A stretch of 37,664 nucleotides of DNA from Bacteroidales bacterium (GCA_017480185.1 JAFVBC010000022.1:1-37664); one strand, 5' to 3'. Counted from the first letter of the stretch, positions 6,055 to 14,736 are shown. Notes: generated by a model not told the origin, from the sequence alone. A program made the numbers and translations.

Positions 6055-8589
6055 ATGAAGCGTGTTGTTTTCTTTGCCCTACTGCTCTTGTGGGGCATTG
6101 TCGGTCGAGGACAAGGCGTGGTGATTGGTCGTGTAGTTGATGCTCGAAGTGGCGAAAATATCGAATATGCTACCGTGGCATTGCTCACCACGAGTGATTC
6201 TGCCATAGTGAATGGCACGGTTACCGATGCCTCTGGGCGGTTTCAACTGTCGGCAAAAAATGGGAAATACCTGCTACGAATAACTTTCATCGGCTACCAA
6301 CCGTATGTGCATGGGCAGACAATTGTTGTCGACAACAGCCACACCAAGGTGCAACTTGGCAAGATAAAACTCGCACCGGCAGCCACCATGATGAACGAAG
6401 TGCAGATAACGGCCGAGCGTTCGATGGTGGAGTACCAGCTTGACAAACGTGTTGTAAACGTAGAGAAAAACCTTGTAACGGCTGGAGGGACAGCGTCGGA
6501 CGTGCTCGAAAATGTGCCCAGTGTAGCCATAGACAACGATGGCAATGTTACTCTTCGAGGGTCAACCAATGTCAAGGTGCTTGTCAACGGTCGGCCATCC
6601 GAGTTGTTGGCCTCCGACGTAGCCACACTTCTTGAACAGATACCTGCTTCGACGATTGAGAATGTTGAGGTGATAACCAACCCTTCGGCCAAGTACGACC
6701 CCGAAGGTATGAGTGGTATCATCAATATCAAGCTGAAGGATAAAACTGCCGGGGCATTAGGATTGAACGGAGTGGTTTCGGCCAATGTCGGAGCTCCACT
6801 GCCATTCATGGTACCATCCGAACTGCAAAAATTCATCCCTACGGCATCGGGCAACGTCAGTCTGAACTATAGCACCAAGCGCTACAGCCTCTTTCTCAAT
6901 GCCGATGCTGCAAGTCGTAGCCGAGCACGTACCAGCCACACCGACATCTGGCGCAAGAATGGGGCGACCATTTTAAGCCACGACAGCCTGTATGAATACG
7001 GGCTCGATCCGGGTCGCTCGGGTAGCGTGAAGGTGGGTGGCGAAATCTACATCGACACAACGCAAACATTGCAGGTGTCCTATCAACTGCGTGGAGGCAA
7101 TCGTATGCGTCGCAGCGGTGTGCAATCGGCCGATTGGCTCAACGATGGCCTCTACAATTATTTGCAGACCGACACCAACAACAACCTGCATATCAACCAC
7201 TCGTTCAACATGGGCTATGTGAAACGCTTTGCAAAAAAAGACCAGATGTTCACGGCCGATTTTACCTATAGCCGTCGTTCGGGCAACGGAAATGGCTTGC
7301 AACAGCAGGTGTATGACAGTGCAATGTCGAACCTTGAACGATACTACCTGCGTGAGACCGAGCGCGACAACCGTGGTAGCAATCTCAACATTCAGCTCAA
7401 TTATACTCATCCGTTTAGCGATGCATTGCGGTTAGAGGTAGGCTACGAAGGTCGAGTGCAATATTCTGATCAAGACTACAACTATTTTATGACCACCTAT
7501 GACACGGCAGGAGTGTTGGTGAGACGCGACGAGACCGAGTCGGATATGCACTATGTCTACAGCCAGCAGGTGCATGCAGCCTATGCAACGCTGGGGTGGA
7601 AGATAAACGAACGGCTTTCGGCGCAAGCAGGACTGCGTGGCGAATATGCCTCGGTTGACGGTCGCGACGAGTTGCACACCGAGGCCGACCGCGTAACAAA
7701 AAACTACTGGCAACCCTATCCCACGCTGCATCTATCCTACCAGATCTCACAAAGCCAGAGCATGCAACTCAGCTACAGCCGCCGTGTGCGTCGTCCGCAC
7801 ATGTGGGATTTGAATCCCTATCTTGATGTGCGTCAAGGCATGGAAATGTCGTTCGGAAATCCTAATCTCGACCCCGAGTATACCAACTCGGTTGAGCTGT
7901 CGTATAATATTGGATTTAAGACCACAAACATCTTCACTTCGCTCTATTTTCGACAAACCAACAACATGATGACCCGCTACGGTTTTGTGTGGGATAGCAC
8001 CACTGCGCAGCGTTATTCATGGTGGATGCCCTACAACAGTGAGTACGATGGCTATTGGGCATCGACATGGCAAAACCTTAATCAGGGTATCAACTTCGGA
8101 GCGGAATTGATTCTCGACCAGCAGATCCTTTCGTGGTGGAAAGTGAATGTGAGCCTCAATGCTTTCCAAAACTATATTGAGGGCACCGACTTGCTCGACA
8201 ATCAAGACCGTTCGGCCTTCCGTTTAAGCGGTAAGTTGAACTCGTATATGAACTTTAGCGACGGTTGGACGGTGCAACTTTCGGGACAATATCGCGCTCC
8301 CTTTATGGACTTGCAAACCGATATGGATGCCAGCTACTGGGTCGACCTTGCAGTGAAAAAAGATGTTTTGCAGCGACGCGGAGTGGTAACGTTGCGTGTG
8401 TCAGATTTGCTTTGCACTGGTGGCTTTGGCCACACAACGCACAACGACCAACTTGACCGCGTGTTTAAGATGCGACGCATCTCGCCCGAGGTTACGATAG
8501 GCTTCACCTACAAGGTGAACAACGGGCTGCGTCAGCAGCGCAACCGAATGCAACAAGACGACGATGTCGAGGGCGACGACAGCTATTGA
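6055..8589 (+). CDS. TonB-dependent outer membrane receptor
   Basis: 844 residues. A signal peptide (about 1-20, ending GRGQG) is followed by a carboxypeptidase-regulatory-like domain (about 22-105, VVIGRVVDARSGENIEYA...). Next come a plug domain (about 125-225, DVLENVPSVAIDNDGNVTLRG and KYDPEGMSGIINIKLK), and a C-terminal beta-barrel of the outer-membrane beta-barrel type 3 family rich in alternating aromatic strands. This is the receptor class without a SusD partner, and none is next to it. Cargo cannot be told. The start is 2 nt after the PAS gene stop; the 3' end overlaps the next gene by 26 nt. Confidence 0.9.
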   Translation: MKRVVFFALLLLWGIVGRGQGVVIGRVVDARSGENIEYATVALLTTSDSAIVNGTVTDASGRFQLSAKNGKYLLRITFIGYQPYVHGQTIVVDNSHTKVQLGKIKLAPAATMMNEVQITAERSMVEYQLDKRVVNVEKNLVTAGGTASDVLENVPSVAIDNDGNVTLRGSTNVKVLVNGRPSELLASDVATLLEQIPASTIENVEVITNPSAKYDPEGMSGIINIKLKDKTAGALGLNGVVSANVGAPLPFMVPSELQKFIPTASGNVSLNYSTKRYSLFLNADAASRSRARTSHTDIWRKNGATILSHDSLYEYGLDPGRSGSVKVGGEIYIDTTQTLQVSYQLRGGNRMRRSGVQSADWLNDGLYNYLQTDTNNNLHINHSFNMGYVKRFAKKDQMFTADFTYSRRSGNGNGLQQQVYDSAMSNLERYYLRETERDNRGSNLNIQLNYTHPFSDALRLEVGYEGRVQYSDQDYNYFMTTYDTAGVLVRRDETESDMHYVYSQQVHAAYATLGWKINERLSAQAGLRGEYASVDGRDELHTEADRVTKNYWQPYPTLHLSYQISQSQSMQLSYSRRVRRPHMWDLNPYLDVRQGMEMSFGNPNLDPEYTNSVELSYNIGFKTTNIFTSLYFRQTNNMMTRYGFVWDSTTAQRYSWWMPYNSEYDGYWASTWQNLNQGINFGAELILDQQILSWWKVNVSLNAFQNYIEGTDLLDNQDRSAFRLSGKLNSYMNFSDGWTVQLSGQYRAPFMDLQTDMDASYWVDLAVKKDVLQRRGVVTLRVSDLLCTGGFGHTTHNDQLDRVFKMRRISPEVTIGFTYKVNNGLRQQRNRMQQDDDVEGDDSY

Positions 8590-9001
8590 GACCCGCCTGC
8601 GCGACGGACGCGACGAGGTGTTTGACCCCTGTCGACGACGATGGGTAGCACTGACCCCCGAAGAGTGGGTGCGGCAAAATGTCATTCGTAGGTTGCATTT
8701 GGATTATTCCTACCCCCTTGAAGTGATGCAGGTGGAGGGGACGATAGAGCAAAACGGTATGAGCCGACGTTGCGACATTGTCGTCTACAACCGACAGGGA
8801 CTGCCATGGATGATAGTGGAGTGCAAACGCGACACTGTGCCCCTCACGCAGTCGGTGTGCGACCAGGCTTGCCGCTACAACCGAGTGCTGCAGGTGCCTT
8901 ACCTGGTTCTGACCAATGGGCGCTCACAGGTGGTGATGAAAGTCGACTTTGCTCAGGGGCAGTTGCTGCAATTGTCCGACATCCCCCACTACGAGGCATA
9001 A
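8564..9001 (+). CDS. HsdR N-terminal-like PD-(D/E)XK protein, stand-alone
   Basis: 145 residues matching the N-terminal nuclease domain of type I restriction R subunits, with nothing else attached. The catalytic signature is visible: Asp71 in RCDIVVYN and Glu86-Cys-Lys88 in MIVECKRD. It begins FDPCRRRWVALTPEEWVRQN, a stretch typical of a short protein conserved across Bacteroidota that is not part of a restriction system. No hsdM or hsdS is nearby, so a restriction role is unlikely; its true role is not known to me. The start overlaps the receptor gene by 26 nt in another frame. The next ATG in frame is far inside the domain, so this start is favoured. Confidence 0.75.
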   Translation: MSRATTAIETRLRDGRDEVFDPCRRRWVALTPEEWVRQNVIRRLHLDYSYPLEVMQVEGTIEQNGMSRRCDIVVYNRQGLPWMIVECKRDTVPLTQSVCDQACRYNRVLQVPYLVLTNGRSQVVMKVDFAQGQLLQLSDIPHYEA

Positions 9002-9025
9002 TTGTTGGCTGCTTTTGGGGAGCGA

Positions 9026-9149
9026 CAAGTAGACATCAACTAAGTATCTTGTAAGGCCGTTCTTCAGTTGTTCTTCAGTCAGCGACTGAAGAACAACTGA
9101 AGAACGACTGAAGAACAGCCGTAGTTGATACATAGTTGATAGTAGGCAA
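9026..9149. repeat. 11-nt phased palindromic repeat, copy 2
   Basis: All units are 11 nt and in register. Left arm: CAAGTAGACAT, CAACTAAGTAT, CTTGTAAGGCC, GTTCTTCAGTT, GTTCTTCAGTC (9026-9080). Centre: AGC. Right arm: GACTGAAGAAC, AACTGAAGAAC, GACTGAAGAAC, AGCCGTAGTTG, ATACATAGTTG, ATAGTAGGCAA (9084-9149). The right arm has one extra unit compared with copies 3 and 4. It fills most of the gap between the HsdR-N gene and the sigma factor operon; the rest of that 310-nt gap holds only the sigma gene's -7 box. Confidence 0.9.
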
Positions 9150-9229
9150 TTCACATCTTGCCCCGCCCACAGTTAATGGGTTAGAGGCACCTAAAACAAC
9201 AGTTCCGACTACCCTCTGAAAAAAAGACG

Positions 9230-9237
9230 TAACTTTG
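9230..9237 (+). promoter_or_regulatory. -7 box of the ECF sigma operon
   Basis: TAACTTTG fits TAnnTTTG and lies 75 nt before the sigma factor start. The -33 region is not recognisable, so it may be weak or autoregulated. Confidence 0.45.
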
Positions 9238-9311
9238 CCCAAATGGTTGGTGGTTTGTCTGCCAAATGTTAAAAAGGTAGGCAACGATGCAACGGCAACG
9301 TCTGTAGAAAG

Positions 9312-9764
9312 GTGAACAGGGAAAGAAAACGCCACGAACTGGAGGAGCATTATTTAGAGTTTTATGCCCTGGCTTTCAGCATGCTTCGCAATAAGGACGA
9401 GGCCGAGGATGCTGTGCAAGAGGCTGTGGTGTCTACGCTGGTGAGGGTGGGTATTGGCAACCCCTGTGCATATTGTAAGCGTGCCGTTTACACACAGTGT
9501 ATCAATATATTGCGACGCAACAAGCGCGTGATACATACCGACGAGATTGCTGCCAATGTGGCCGACGCAGAAGCCGAGAGTGTGCCCGATATTGGGCGTG
9601 CCCTTGCGTCGCTCTCGGAAATAGAGCGAGCCCTGGTGGGTTTGCATTTCGAAGGAGGGTGGTCGCTGAAGCAATTGGCTGGGTTGACCGACCAAAGTGA
9701 GATTACGATGCGTCGCCAAATGAAGAAGATAATAGACAAATTAAGAAAACGTATATATCAGTGA
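9312..9764 (+). CDS. ECF-type RNA polymerase sigma factor
   Basis: 150 residues with the two ECF regions. Sigma region 2 is about 14-50 (FYALAFSMLRNKDEAEDAVQEA). Sigma region 4 is about 95-147 (ALASLSEIERALVGLHFEGGWSLKQLAGL...), with a helix-turn-helix at its end. The linker is short. The start is GTG at 9312; no upstream in-frame ATG is available and the next ATG falls inside region 2. The stop overlaps the next gene's start by 4 nt (GTGA), the usual arrangement with an anti-sigma factor. The activating signal and regulon are unknown. Confidence 0.85.
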   Translation: MNRERKRHELEEHYLEFYALAFSMLRNKDEAEDAVQEAVVSTLVRVGIGNPCAYCKRAVYTQCINILRRNKRVIHTDEIAANVADAEAESVPDIGRALASLSEIERALVGLHFEGGWSLKQLAGLTDQSEITMRRQMKKIIDKLRKRIYQ

Positions 9765-10243
9765 ACAACGAAAAAAAGATAGCCGACATGTTGCGACGTG
9801 TCGATAGTCTGTCGGACGAAGAGCGTGCCGAGTTGGAACGCATGACTGGGAAAGAGCGCGTGATGCACGAGGCCGATAGGCGTGTGGCCGTCATTATTGG
9901 TCGTCGAAAGAGGGCATTTGCAACTGTAGCAATGGTTGTTTTGGCTGCCACGTCGCTACTGGTATTGCAGCCAGGAGGTGTCAACACCACGTCGGAAGGC
10001 GAACAGGTTGTGGCCGAGGCTCATGAGCCTGCTATTGTGGCGCCGATGGATGAACCCACGTTTGTTGTGTCCGATGAGCCCCAAGGTCATGAATATGTGG
10101 CCTCAAAACAGGTGCCGAGCACTCGCACGAGGGTCGAGACAACGGAGAAATCTGTAGACTGGGTTGTGCCCGAGGTGAAGTGCAACAGCGTGTGCGATGC
10201 CGACTCGGTGATTAGTGAAATATGGCAGTTCCTTTCGGCATGA
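9761..10243 (+). CDS. Probable membrane anti-sigma factor
   Basis: 160 residues. A charged N-terminal cytoplasmic part (1-50) is followed by one membrane segment (about 51-70, RAFATVAMVVLAATSLLVL) and a periplasmic tail rich in Val, Glu and Pro without recognisable fold. This topology, and GTG/TGA overlap with the ECF sigma gene, indicate an anti-sigma factor that holds the sigma factor at the inner membrane. No zinc-binding (ZAS) motif HxxxCxxC is present. The start is GTG. The stop overlaps the next start by 4 nt. No homologue is recognised by sequence, so the call rests on context and topology. Confidence 0.6.
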   Translation: MNNEKKIADMLRRVDSLSDEERAELERMTGKERVMHEADRRVAVIIGRRKRAFATVAMVVLAATSLLVLQPGGVNTTSEGEQVVAEAHEPAIVAPMDEPTFVVSDEPQGHEYVASKQVPSTRTRVETTEKSVDWVVPEVKCNSVCDADSVISEIWQFLSA

Positions 10244-10719
10244 GAACAACACTGTTTTGGCTGCTACTTTTGACCTCGATGGTAGGCCAGGCTCAGAATG
10301 GGCTTTTTGAGCGCTATGCGTCGCAGTCGGGAGTGAGGGTGGCCGAGGTGGAACGTTTCCCCATAGACAGTGCGCTCACTGTGGGGGTTACTATTGTCGA
10401 GGCACAGGATTCGGCTGGATGGCAGTGGATGAAAGAGGAGTTCTTAATAGGCGATCTTATGCCTGCGCAAACGGCTCAGTTGCGCCGAGGCAGCGATGTG
10501 GTGCTATTCACTCAGCGCCACAGGCAGCAACCGATGCAGCCTGCTCCGATAAAAGACGAGCGGGTGGTGCTGCCCGAGAGCTGCTATATGGTTATTTCTT
10601 ATCTTTCGCGCACGGTTTTTTTCTTCATGACCGACACCGAGGCGCAAAATGAAGCTATTGTAGCGTTGCTTGTGAGGAAGATAATGCGCTCGCAGGGTGG
10701 ACTGAAAGATGTGCGTTGA
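10240..10719 (+). CDS. Secreted protein of the sigma factor operon
   Basis: 159 residues from ATG at 10240, chosen because it gives an ATGA overlap with the anti-sigma candidate and starts a clean signal peptide (MRTTLFWLLLLTSMVGQAQ). An in-frame ATG six codons earlier (10222) would spoil the signal peptide. The mature part is about 140 residues with mixed strands and helices, and no catalytic motif. The opening NGLFERYASQSGVRVAEVERF is faintly like DUF4252 proteins, which often follow ECF sigma genes in Bacteroidota; I hold that loosely. It may be the periplasmic or outer-membrane output or sensor of this three-gene unit. It ends 8 nt from the convergent birA. Confidence 0.6.
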   Translation: MRTTLFWLLLLTSMVGQAQNGLFERYASQSGVRVAEVERFPIDSALTVGVTIVEAQDSAGWQWMKEEFLIGDLMPAQTAQLRRGSDVVLFTQRHRQQPMQPAPIKDERVVLPESCYMVISYLSRTVFFFMTDTEAQNEAIVALLVRKIMRSQGGLKDVR

Positions 10720-10727
10720 GGGTGAGG

Positions 10728-11450
10728 TTATAACCACTTTACCTCTTTAAGATTGTAGCATCGTTTTTCACCCTCTGTTGTACAAAGAACGAGGCGTCCC
10801 CAAGGGTCGACACCGTCAACGGTGGCCGAGAATGCAACGCCGTTCGATTCAAAATGATGCTGTTGCCCAAGCATGTATAGACGTTGCAGATAAAGAGGTG
10901 TGGGGTTGATGCCTCGGCGCAGTGCGTCGTATCTGTTTTTGATGCACTGCACGAGTTGCTCAAGTAGAGGCATGAGTGGCGTTTCGTGTCTGGTTTCGAG
11001 CAATATGGAGGTAGCGTTGGGTAGGTCGGTGGGGAAATGGGGCTCGTTTACGTTTAGCCCTATGCCACAGATTGAGGTGGCAAGGTTTTGCCCTTGTAGA
11101 TGGTTGGAGATAAGTGTGCCACAGATTTTTTTGTTGGCCACATAGATGTCGTTAGGCCATTTTATGGCTATTGGAGCAGTAAGGCCGAGGGCATCGAGAC
11201 AGTCGACCAAAGCCAACGACAGCGACATGGTGAGCCAAAACTGGTGGTTGGCTGGCAAGAATGTGGGTTTGAGTATAAGAGAGAATGTAAGATTTTTATG
11301 GGGAGAGCTGTGCCAGGTGTTGCCACGTTGCCCGATGCCGGCAAATTGGTTGTGGGTATAAAACACGGTGAGCTCCTCAACCTTCGAGAGGTCGAGGAGC
11401 TCACAATAAAGATTGGTTGAGGCTACGGCTCCGATGTCAACCGATAGCAT
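10728..11450 (-). CDS. birA: Biotin--[acetyl-CoA-carboxylase] ligase
   Basis: 240 residues. Makes biotinyl-AMP and transfers biotin to the lysine of biotin carrier proteins in the cytosol. The biotinyl-AMP binding loop is seen as GIGQRGNTW (about residue 38-46), and KWPNDI (about 98-103) carries the catalytic lysine. CGIGLNVNE (about 127-135) is the third conserved block. There is no N-terminal helix-turn-helix, so this is a monofunctional class I ligase, not a repressor. It starts 3 nt after the frr stop, last gene of the minus-strand block. Confidence 0.9.
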   Translation of the reverse strand: MLSVDIGAVASTNLYCELLDLSKVEELTVFYTHNQFAGIGQRGNTWHSSPHKNLTFSLILKPTFLPANHQFWLTMSLSLALVDCLDALGLTAPIAIKWPNDIYVANKKICGTLISNHLQGQNLATSICGIGLNVNEPHFPTDLPNATSILLETRHETPLMPLLEQLVQCIKNRYDALRRGINPTPLYLQRLYMLGQQHHFESNGVAFSATVDGVDPWGRLVLCTTEGEKRCYNLKEVKWL

Positions 11451-11453
11451 CGC

Positions 11454-12017
11454 TTAAATGGCCATTATTTCTTTTTCTTTGGCTGCATAAATCTTGTCGC
11501 AGTCGGCAATGTGTTTGTCGGTTATGTCCTGTAGTTCCTTTTCCACCTGTTTCACTTCGTCCTCGGGCACCGATTTGTCTTTCAACTTTTTCACCTTGTC
11601 CATCACGTTGCGACGCACGTTACGGACGTTAACCTTGGCATTCTCTACCTCGGTTTTGGCGGCTTTGCACAGCTCTTTGCGGCGCTCTTCGGTTAATGGG
11701 GGGACAACGATGCGCAGAATGTCGCCTTCGTGACGTGGGGTGAAGCCCAGATTGGCATCGAGGATGGCTTTGTTGATGGCCCCAACGATGGTCTTTTCCC
11801 AAGGTTGAATCACGATGCTACGTGCGTCGGGGGTGTTGATGTTGGCCACTTGGCTAATCTCGGTCGGAGTGCCATAATAGTCCACTTTCACGCCTTCGAG
11901 CATTCCGGGATTGGCTTTACCTGCGCGTATTTTACTAAGTTCCTTCTCAAGAAAGGTAAGCGAACTTTGCATGCTTTTTTTTGCCTCGTCGAGGCAACTC
12001 TTTGAAAGATCGTTCAT
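11454..12017 (-). CDS. frr: Ribosome recycling factor
   Basis: 187 residues, the usual length. Splits post-termination ribosomes together with EF-G. The three-helix bundle is evident (LEKELSKIRAGKANPGMLEGVKV at the start, the coiled regions KELCKAAKTEVENAKVNVRNVRR and KQVEKELQDITDKHI), with the beta-rich domain between, including IVVPPLTEERRKEL. It follows pyrH directly (34 nt), as in most bacteria, and precedes birA by 3 nt. Confidence 0.95.
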   Translation of the reverse strand: MNDLSKSCLDEAKKSMQSSLTFLEKELSKIRAGKANPGMLEGVKVDYYGTPTEISQVANINTPDARSIVIQPWEKTIVGAINKAILDANLGFTPRHEGDILRIVVPPLTEERRKELCKAAKTEVENAKVNVRNVRRNVMDKVKKLKDKSVPEDEVKQVEKELQDITDKHIADCDKIYAAKEKEIMAI

Positions 12018-12051
12018 ATTTATGTGGTTTTATTGTTTGTTTTTTAGATGT

Positions 12052-12792
12052 TTATCGTGTTACGATGGTGCCTATTTCTTCGCCACACACCACTCGGCAC
12101 AGGTTGCCTTGACGATTCATATCGAAGACGTATATCGGAAGGTTGTTTTCCTCACATAGAGCAAATGCCGTAAGGTCCATCACCTTCAGTTTGCGTTCCA
12201 TGGCTTGAGTAAAGGTGAGTTGGGTGAATTTGGTGGCAGTGGGGTCTTTCTCTGGGTCGGCAGAGTAGATGCCATCGACGCGAGTGCCTTTAAGTATCAC
12301 GTTGGCTTCAATTTCTACGGCACGGAGGGTTGAGGCGGTGTCGGTGGTGAAGAAAGGATTGCCAGTGCCACCGCCGATTACCACCACTTTTTTCTGTTGC
12401 AAGGCTTCGATAGCGCGACGTCGGCTCATGGCCTGACAGATGGGCTCGATGGTGAGGCCAGAAAGTAATAGGGTCGACATGCCTTGCTTCTCAAGTTCTG
12501 CCTGTAGCGCCATGCTGTTGATAAGTGTCGACATCATGCCCATATAGTCGCCTTGCACTCGGTCCATACCTTTGGCTGCTCCACTCAGTCCACGAAAGAT
12601 GTTGCCTCCGCCCATGACAATTGCTACTTCGCATCCGAGGTCGGTTACCTGTTTTATGTCGTGTACATATTGCGCCACAACTGAAGGATCGATGCCGTAA
12701 TTTTGCTCTCCCATGAGCGATTCTCCACTCAATTTGAGGAGTACGCGTTTGTATTTCAAGTCCATGTCGGTTTTTTGTTTTGTTGCTGTCAT
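12052..12792 (-). CDS. pyrH: UMP kinase
   Basis: 246 residues from the ATG at 12792. Phosphorylates UMP to UDP in pyrimidine synthesis; hexameric and cytosolic. Amino-acid-kinase family motifs are present: KRVLLKLSGESLMG near the start, VIGGGTGNPFFTTDTA (about 135-150) at the nucleotide site, and the late LKVMDLTAFALCEENN. An alternative ATG at 12765 (MDLKYKRV) fits homologue starts better and may be the true one. It sits between comF and frr. A 7-bp inverted repeat (12793-12799 with 12814-12820) overlaps the upstream start; any effect is guesswork. Confidence 0.93.
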   Translation of the reverse strand: MTATKQKTDMDLKYKRVLLKLSGESLMGEQNYGIDPSVVAQYVHDIKQVTDLGCEVAIVMGGGNIFRGLSGAAKGMDRVQGDYMGMMSTLINSMALQAELEKQGMSTLLLSGLTIEPICQAMSRRRAIEALQQKKVVVIGGGTGNPFFTTDTASTLRAVEIEANVILKGTRVDGIYSADPEKDPTATKFTQLTFTQAMERKLKVMDLTAFALCEENNLPIYVFDMNRQGNLCRVVCGEEIGTIVTR

Positions 12793-12830
12793 TACGCAAA
12801 AGGTCGTTTTTTATTGCGTAGGTGATGCGT

Positions 12831-13517
12831 TTATTGCACCATGCTGAGTACTGCTATGCTGATTTTTATGTCGGGAACAGTCCTCAAGGCGTCGCAACAA
12901 CTGGTTAGGGTAGCCCCAGTGGTCATGACGTCGTCTATAAGAAGAACGTGTTTGCCAGAAAGGAGTGTTTGATTTTTGACTCGGAATGCACCGTAGACAT
13001 TGGATGCGCGTTGGGATTGGTGTTGCAAACTCTGTTTGCGGGTAGGCCGATGGCGGTAAAGGCAACCAATGGATATTTCACGATGAAAGTTTTTTTGTAC
13101 GCCCTGGCAAAGAAGAAGCGACTGGTTGTATCCGCGACTTATACGCCTTGTCCAATGTAGTGGTACGGGCAAGAGGAGGTCAACATCGTCGAAACGTCCG
13201 CTGGAAAGTAGCTCTATCCCCAGCATTGTCCCCATCATAACACAAAGATCGCTGTTGCCGTGAAACTTCATGTCATGAACTATGGTTTGTGTGGCGTTGC
13301 CGTGGCTATAAAAAAGCATAGCAGTTGCGCTTACGAACGGTATGCGTCCAGCCAACATCATTTCGGCAGGGTTGTCGGGTTGTTGTGAAAAATAGGTGTG
13401 TGGCAGATGAGCAAGACAGGAAAGACATATCTGACTCTCGTCGCCCACAAGTATGTCTCCACAGCAGATGCAGGTTGAGGGAAAGAGGGTGTGGATGATA
13501 TTGCGGATGGCCGACAT
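12831..13517 (-). CDS. comF: ComF family phosphoribosyltransferase-like protein
   Basis: 228 residues. An N-terminal zinc ribbon (Cys16, Cys19, Cys31, Cys34) is followed by a phosphoribosyltransferase domain. The PRPP loop VLLIDDVMTTGAT is near residue 190 and LPVPLHWTRRISRGYNQS is the conserved ComF block near 115. ComFC proteins are needed for DNA uptake in competent bacteria, probably helping move or process single-stranded DNA. In organisms like this one, no competence role has been shown to my knowledge. It starts 4 nt after queA ends. Confidence 0.85.
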   Translation of the reverse strand: MSAIRNIIHTLFPSTCICCGDILVGDESQICLSCLAHLPHTYFSQQPDNPAEMMLAGRIPFVSATAMLFYSHGNATQTIVHDMKFHGNSDLCVMMGTMLGIELLSSGRFDDVDLLLPVPLHWTRRISRGYNQSLLLCQGVQKNFHREISIGCLYRHRPTRKQSLQHQSQRASNVYGAFRVKNQTLLSGKHVLLIDDVMTTGATLTSCCDALRTVPDIKISIAVLSMVQ

Positions 13518-13521
13518 GTGG

Positions 13522-14736
13522 CTATGGCAGGAAAAGACAACTGTCGCCGTAGCTTAAGAAGCGAAAGTCGTGATCAAGGGCGAAACGGTAACAATCGCGC
13601 CAGCGCTCGCCAACAAGGGCCGAAACGAGCAGTAAAAGAGTGCTTTTGGGCTGGTGAAAGTTGGTTATAAGCCCGTTTATGACACGGTAGCGATACCCAG
13701 GAGCAATGAGTAGTTGGGTCTCGCCATGCAGTTCGTCGATACCTTTATTTTCCATCCAACGCAATATGTTTTGATATGCGTCTGTGTATGGAATGTTATC
13801 GACACTTTGCATGTAGGGCATCCACTGGTCTATATGCATTCCCGTCGTGTTGGGATTATTATGCAATTGTACTCCAAACCAGTAGAGAGATTCAAGTGTT
13901 CGCACACTCGTTGTACCTACAGCAATGATGGGGTTGTTGCCGTGGAGCACAATGTGGCGTAGGTTGTCGGCTGTTATGTGCACTGGCTCTACGTGCATCA
14001 CATGTTCTCCAATGGTATCGGAGGTAACAGGTTTGAATGTCCCAGCCCCAACGTGTAGGGTAATATATTCCATGCTCACGCCCTTGTCTTTTAGATTGCC
14101 GAGTACTTGTGGCGTGAAATGTAGCCCTGCTGTTGGGGCTGCTACGGAGCCCTCATGCTGGGCATATACGGTTTGATACCGTTCTGTATCGTTTTCGTCA
14201 GCTTCGCGATGCAGGTAGGGTGGGAGAGGGATTACGCCAAGGGCATCTATTACTTCGGCAAAGGTATAAGCGCCCGTCCAGTTGAAGTCCACAATCCAGG
14301 CATCGCCAAGGGCACTTCGCCGTGAGACCGTCAGCTGTATAGACTCGTCGTTCAAAAGAAAAGAGGCTGTTAATTCTCCACCTTTCCATTTTTTGTTGTT
14401 GCCAATATAGCACACCCACGAGCAGTTCCCACGCTGATCAAAAGCTAAAGCAGTGGGCATGTTGTATGGCTCAAGGCAGAATATCTCTATTGTTGCTCCG
14501 GTATCTTTGCGAAAGAAAAGGCGAGCATGTATCACTTTGGTGTTGTTGAACACCAAAAGGGAGTTTGAGGGTAGAAGGTCGGGGAGTTGAAAGAAATGGT
14601 GTGCAGTGATGTCTTTACCGTTGAGAAGTAGCAGCTTTGAGTTGTCGCGCTGAGGCATAGGGTATTTTGCTATGCGTGCGTCGGGTAGTGGGTAGTCATA
14701 ATCTTCTATGCGTATGCTTTTCAGATCAGTTAGCAT
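13522..14736 (-). CDS. queA: S-adenosylmethionine:tRNA ribosyltransferase-isomerase
   Basis: 404 residues. Transfers and isomerises the ribosyl part of SAM onto preQ1 in tRNA to give epoxyqueuosine. Conserved QueA stretches are clear: IEDYDYPLPDARIAKYP near the N terminus, VFNNTKVIHARL (about 80-91), EGSVAAPTAGLHFT (about 200) and ITLHVGAGTFKPV (about 225). It is about 50 residues longer than the common 350-residue form; such long forms are, I believe, usual in Bacteroidota. It overlaps pssA by 11 nt at its start and is followed by comF after 4 nt. Confidence 0.92.
   Translation of the reverse strand: MLTDLKSIRIEDYDYPLPDARIAKYPMPQRDNSKLLLLNGKDITAHHFFQLPDLLPSNSLLVFNNTKVIHARLFFRKDTGATIEIFCLEPYNMPTALAFDQRGNCSWVCYIGNNKKWKGGELTASFLLNDESIQLTVSRRSALGDAWIVDFNWTGAYTFAEVIDALGVIPLPPYLHREADENDTERYQTVYAQHEGSVAAPTAGLHFTPQVLGNLKDKGVSMEYITLHVGAGTFKPVTSDTIGEHVMHVEPVHITADNLRHIVLHGNNPIIAVGTTSVRTLESLYWFGVQLHNNPNTTGMHIDQWMPYMQSVDNIPYTDAYQNILRWMENKGIDELHGETQLLIAPGYRYRVINGLITNFHQPKSTLLLLVSALVGERWRDCYRFALDHDFRFLSYGDSCLFLP

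Noticed and set aside
8564..9001. Truncated type I restriction R gene (pseudogene)
   Set aside because: The frame is intact, with a natural stop and complete catalytic motif, and short versions are common in Bacteroidota; no remnant of a helicase follows before the repeat at 9026.
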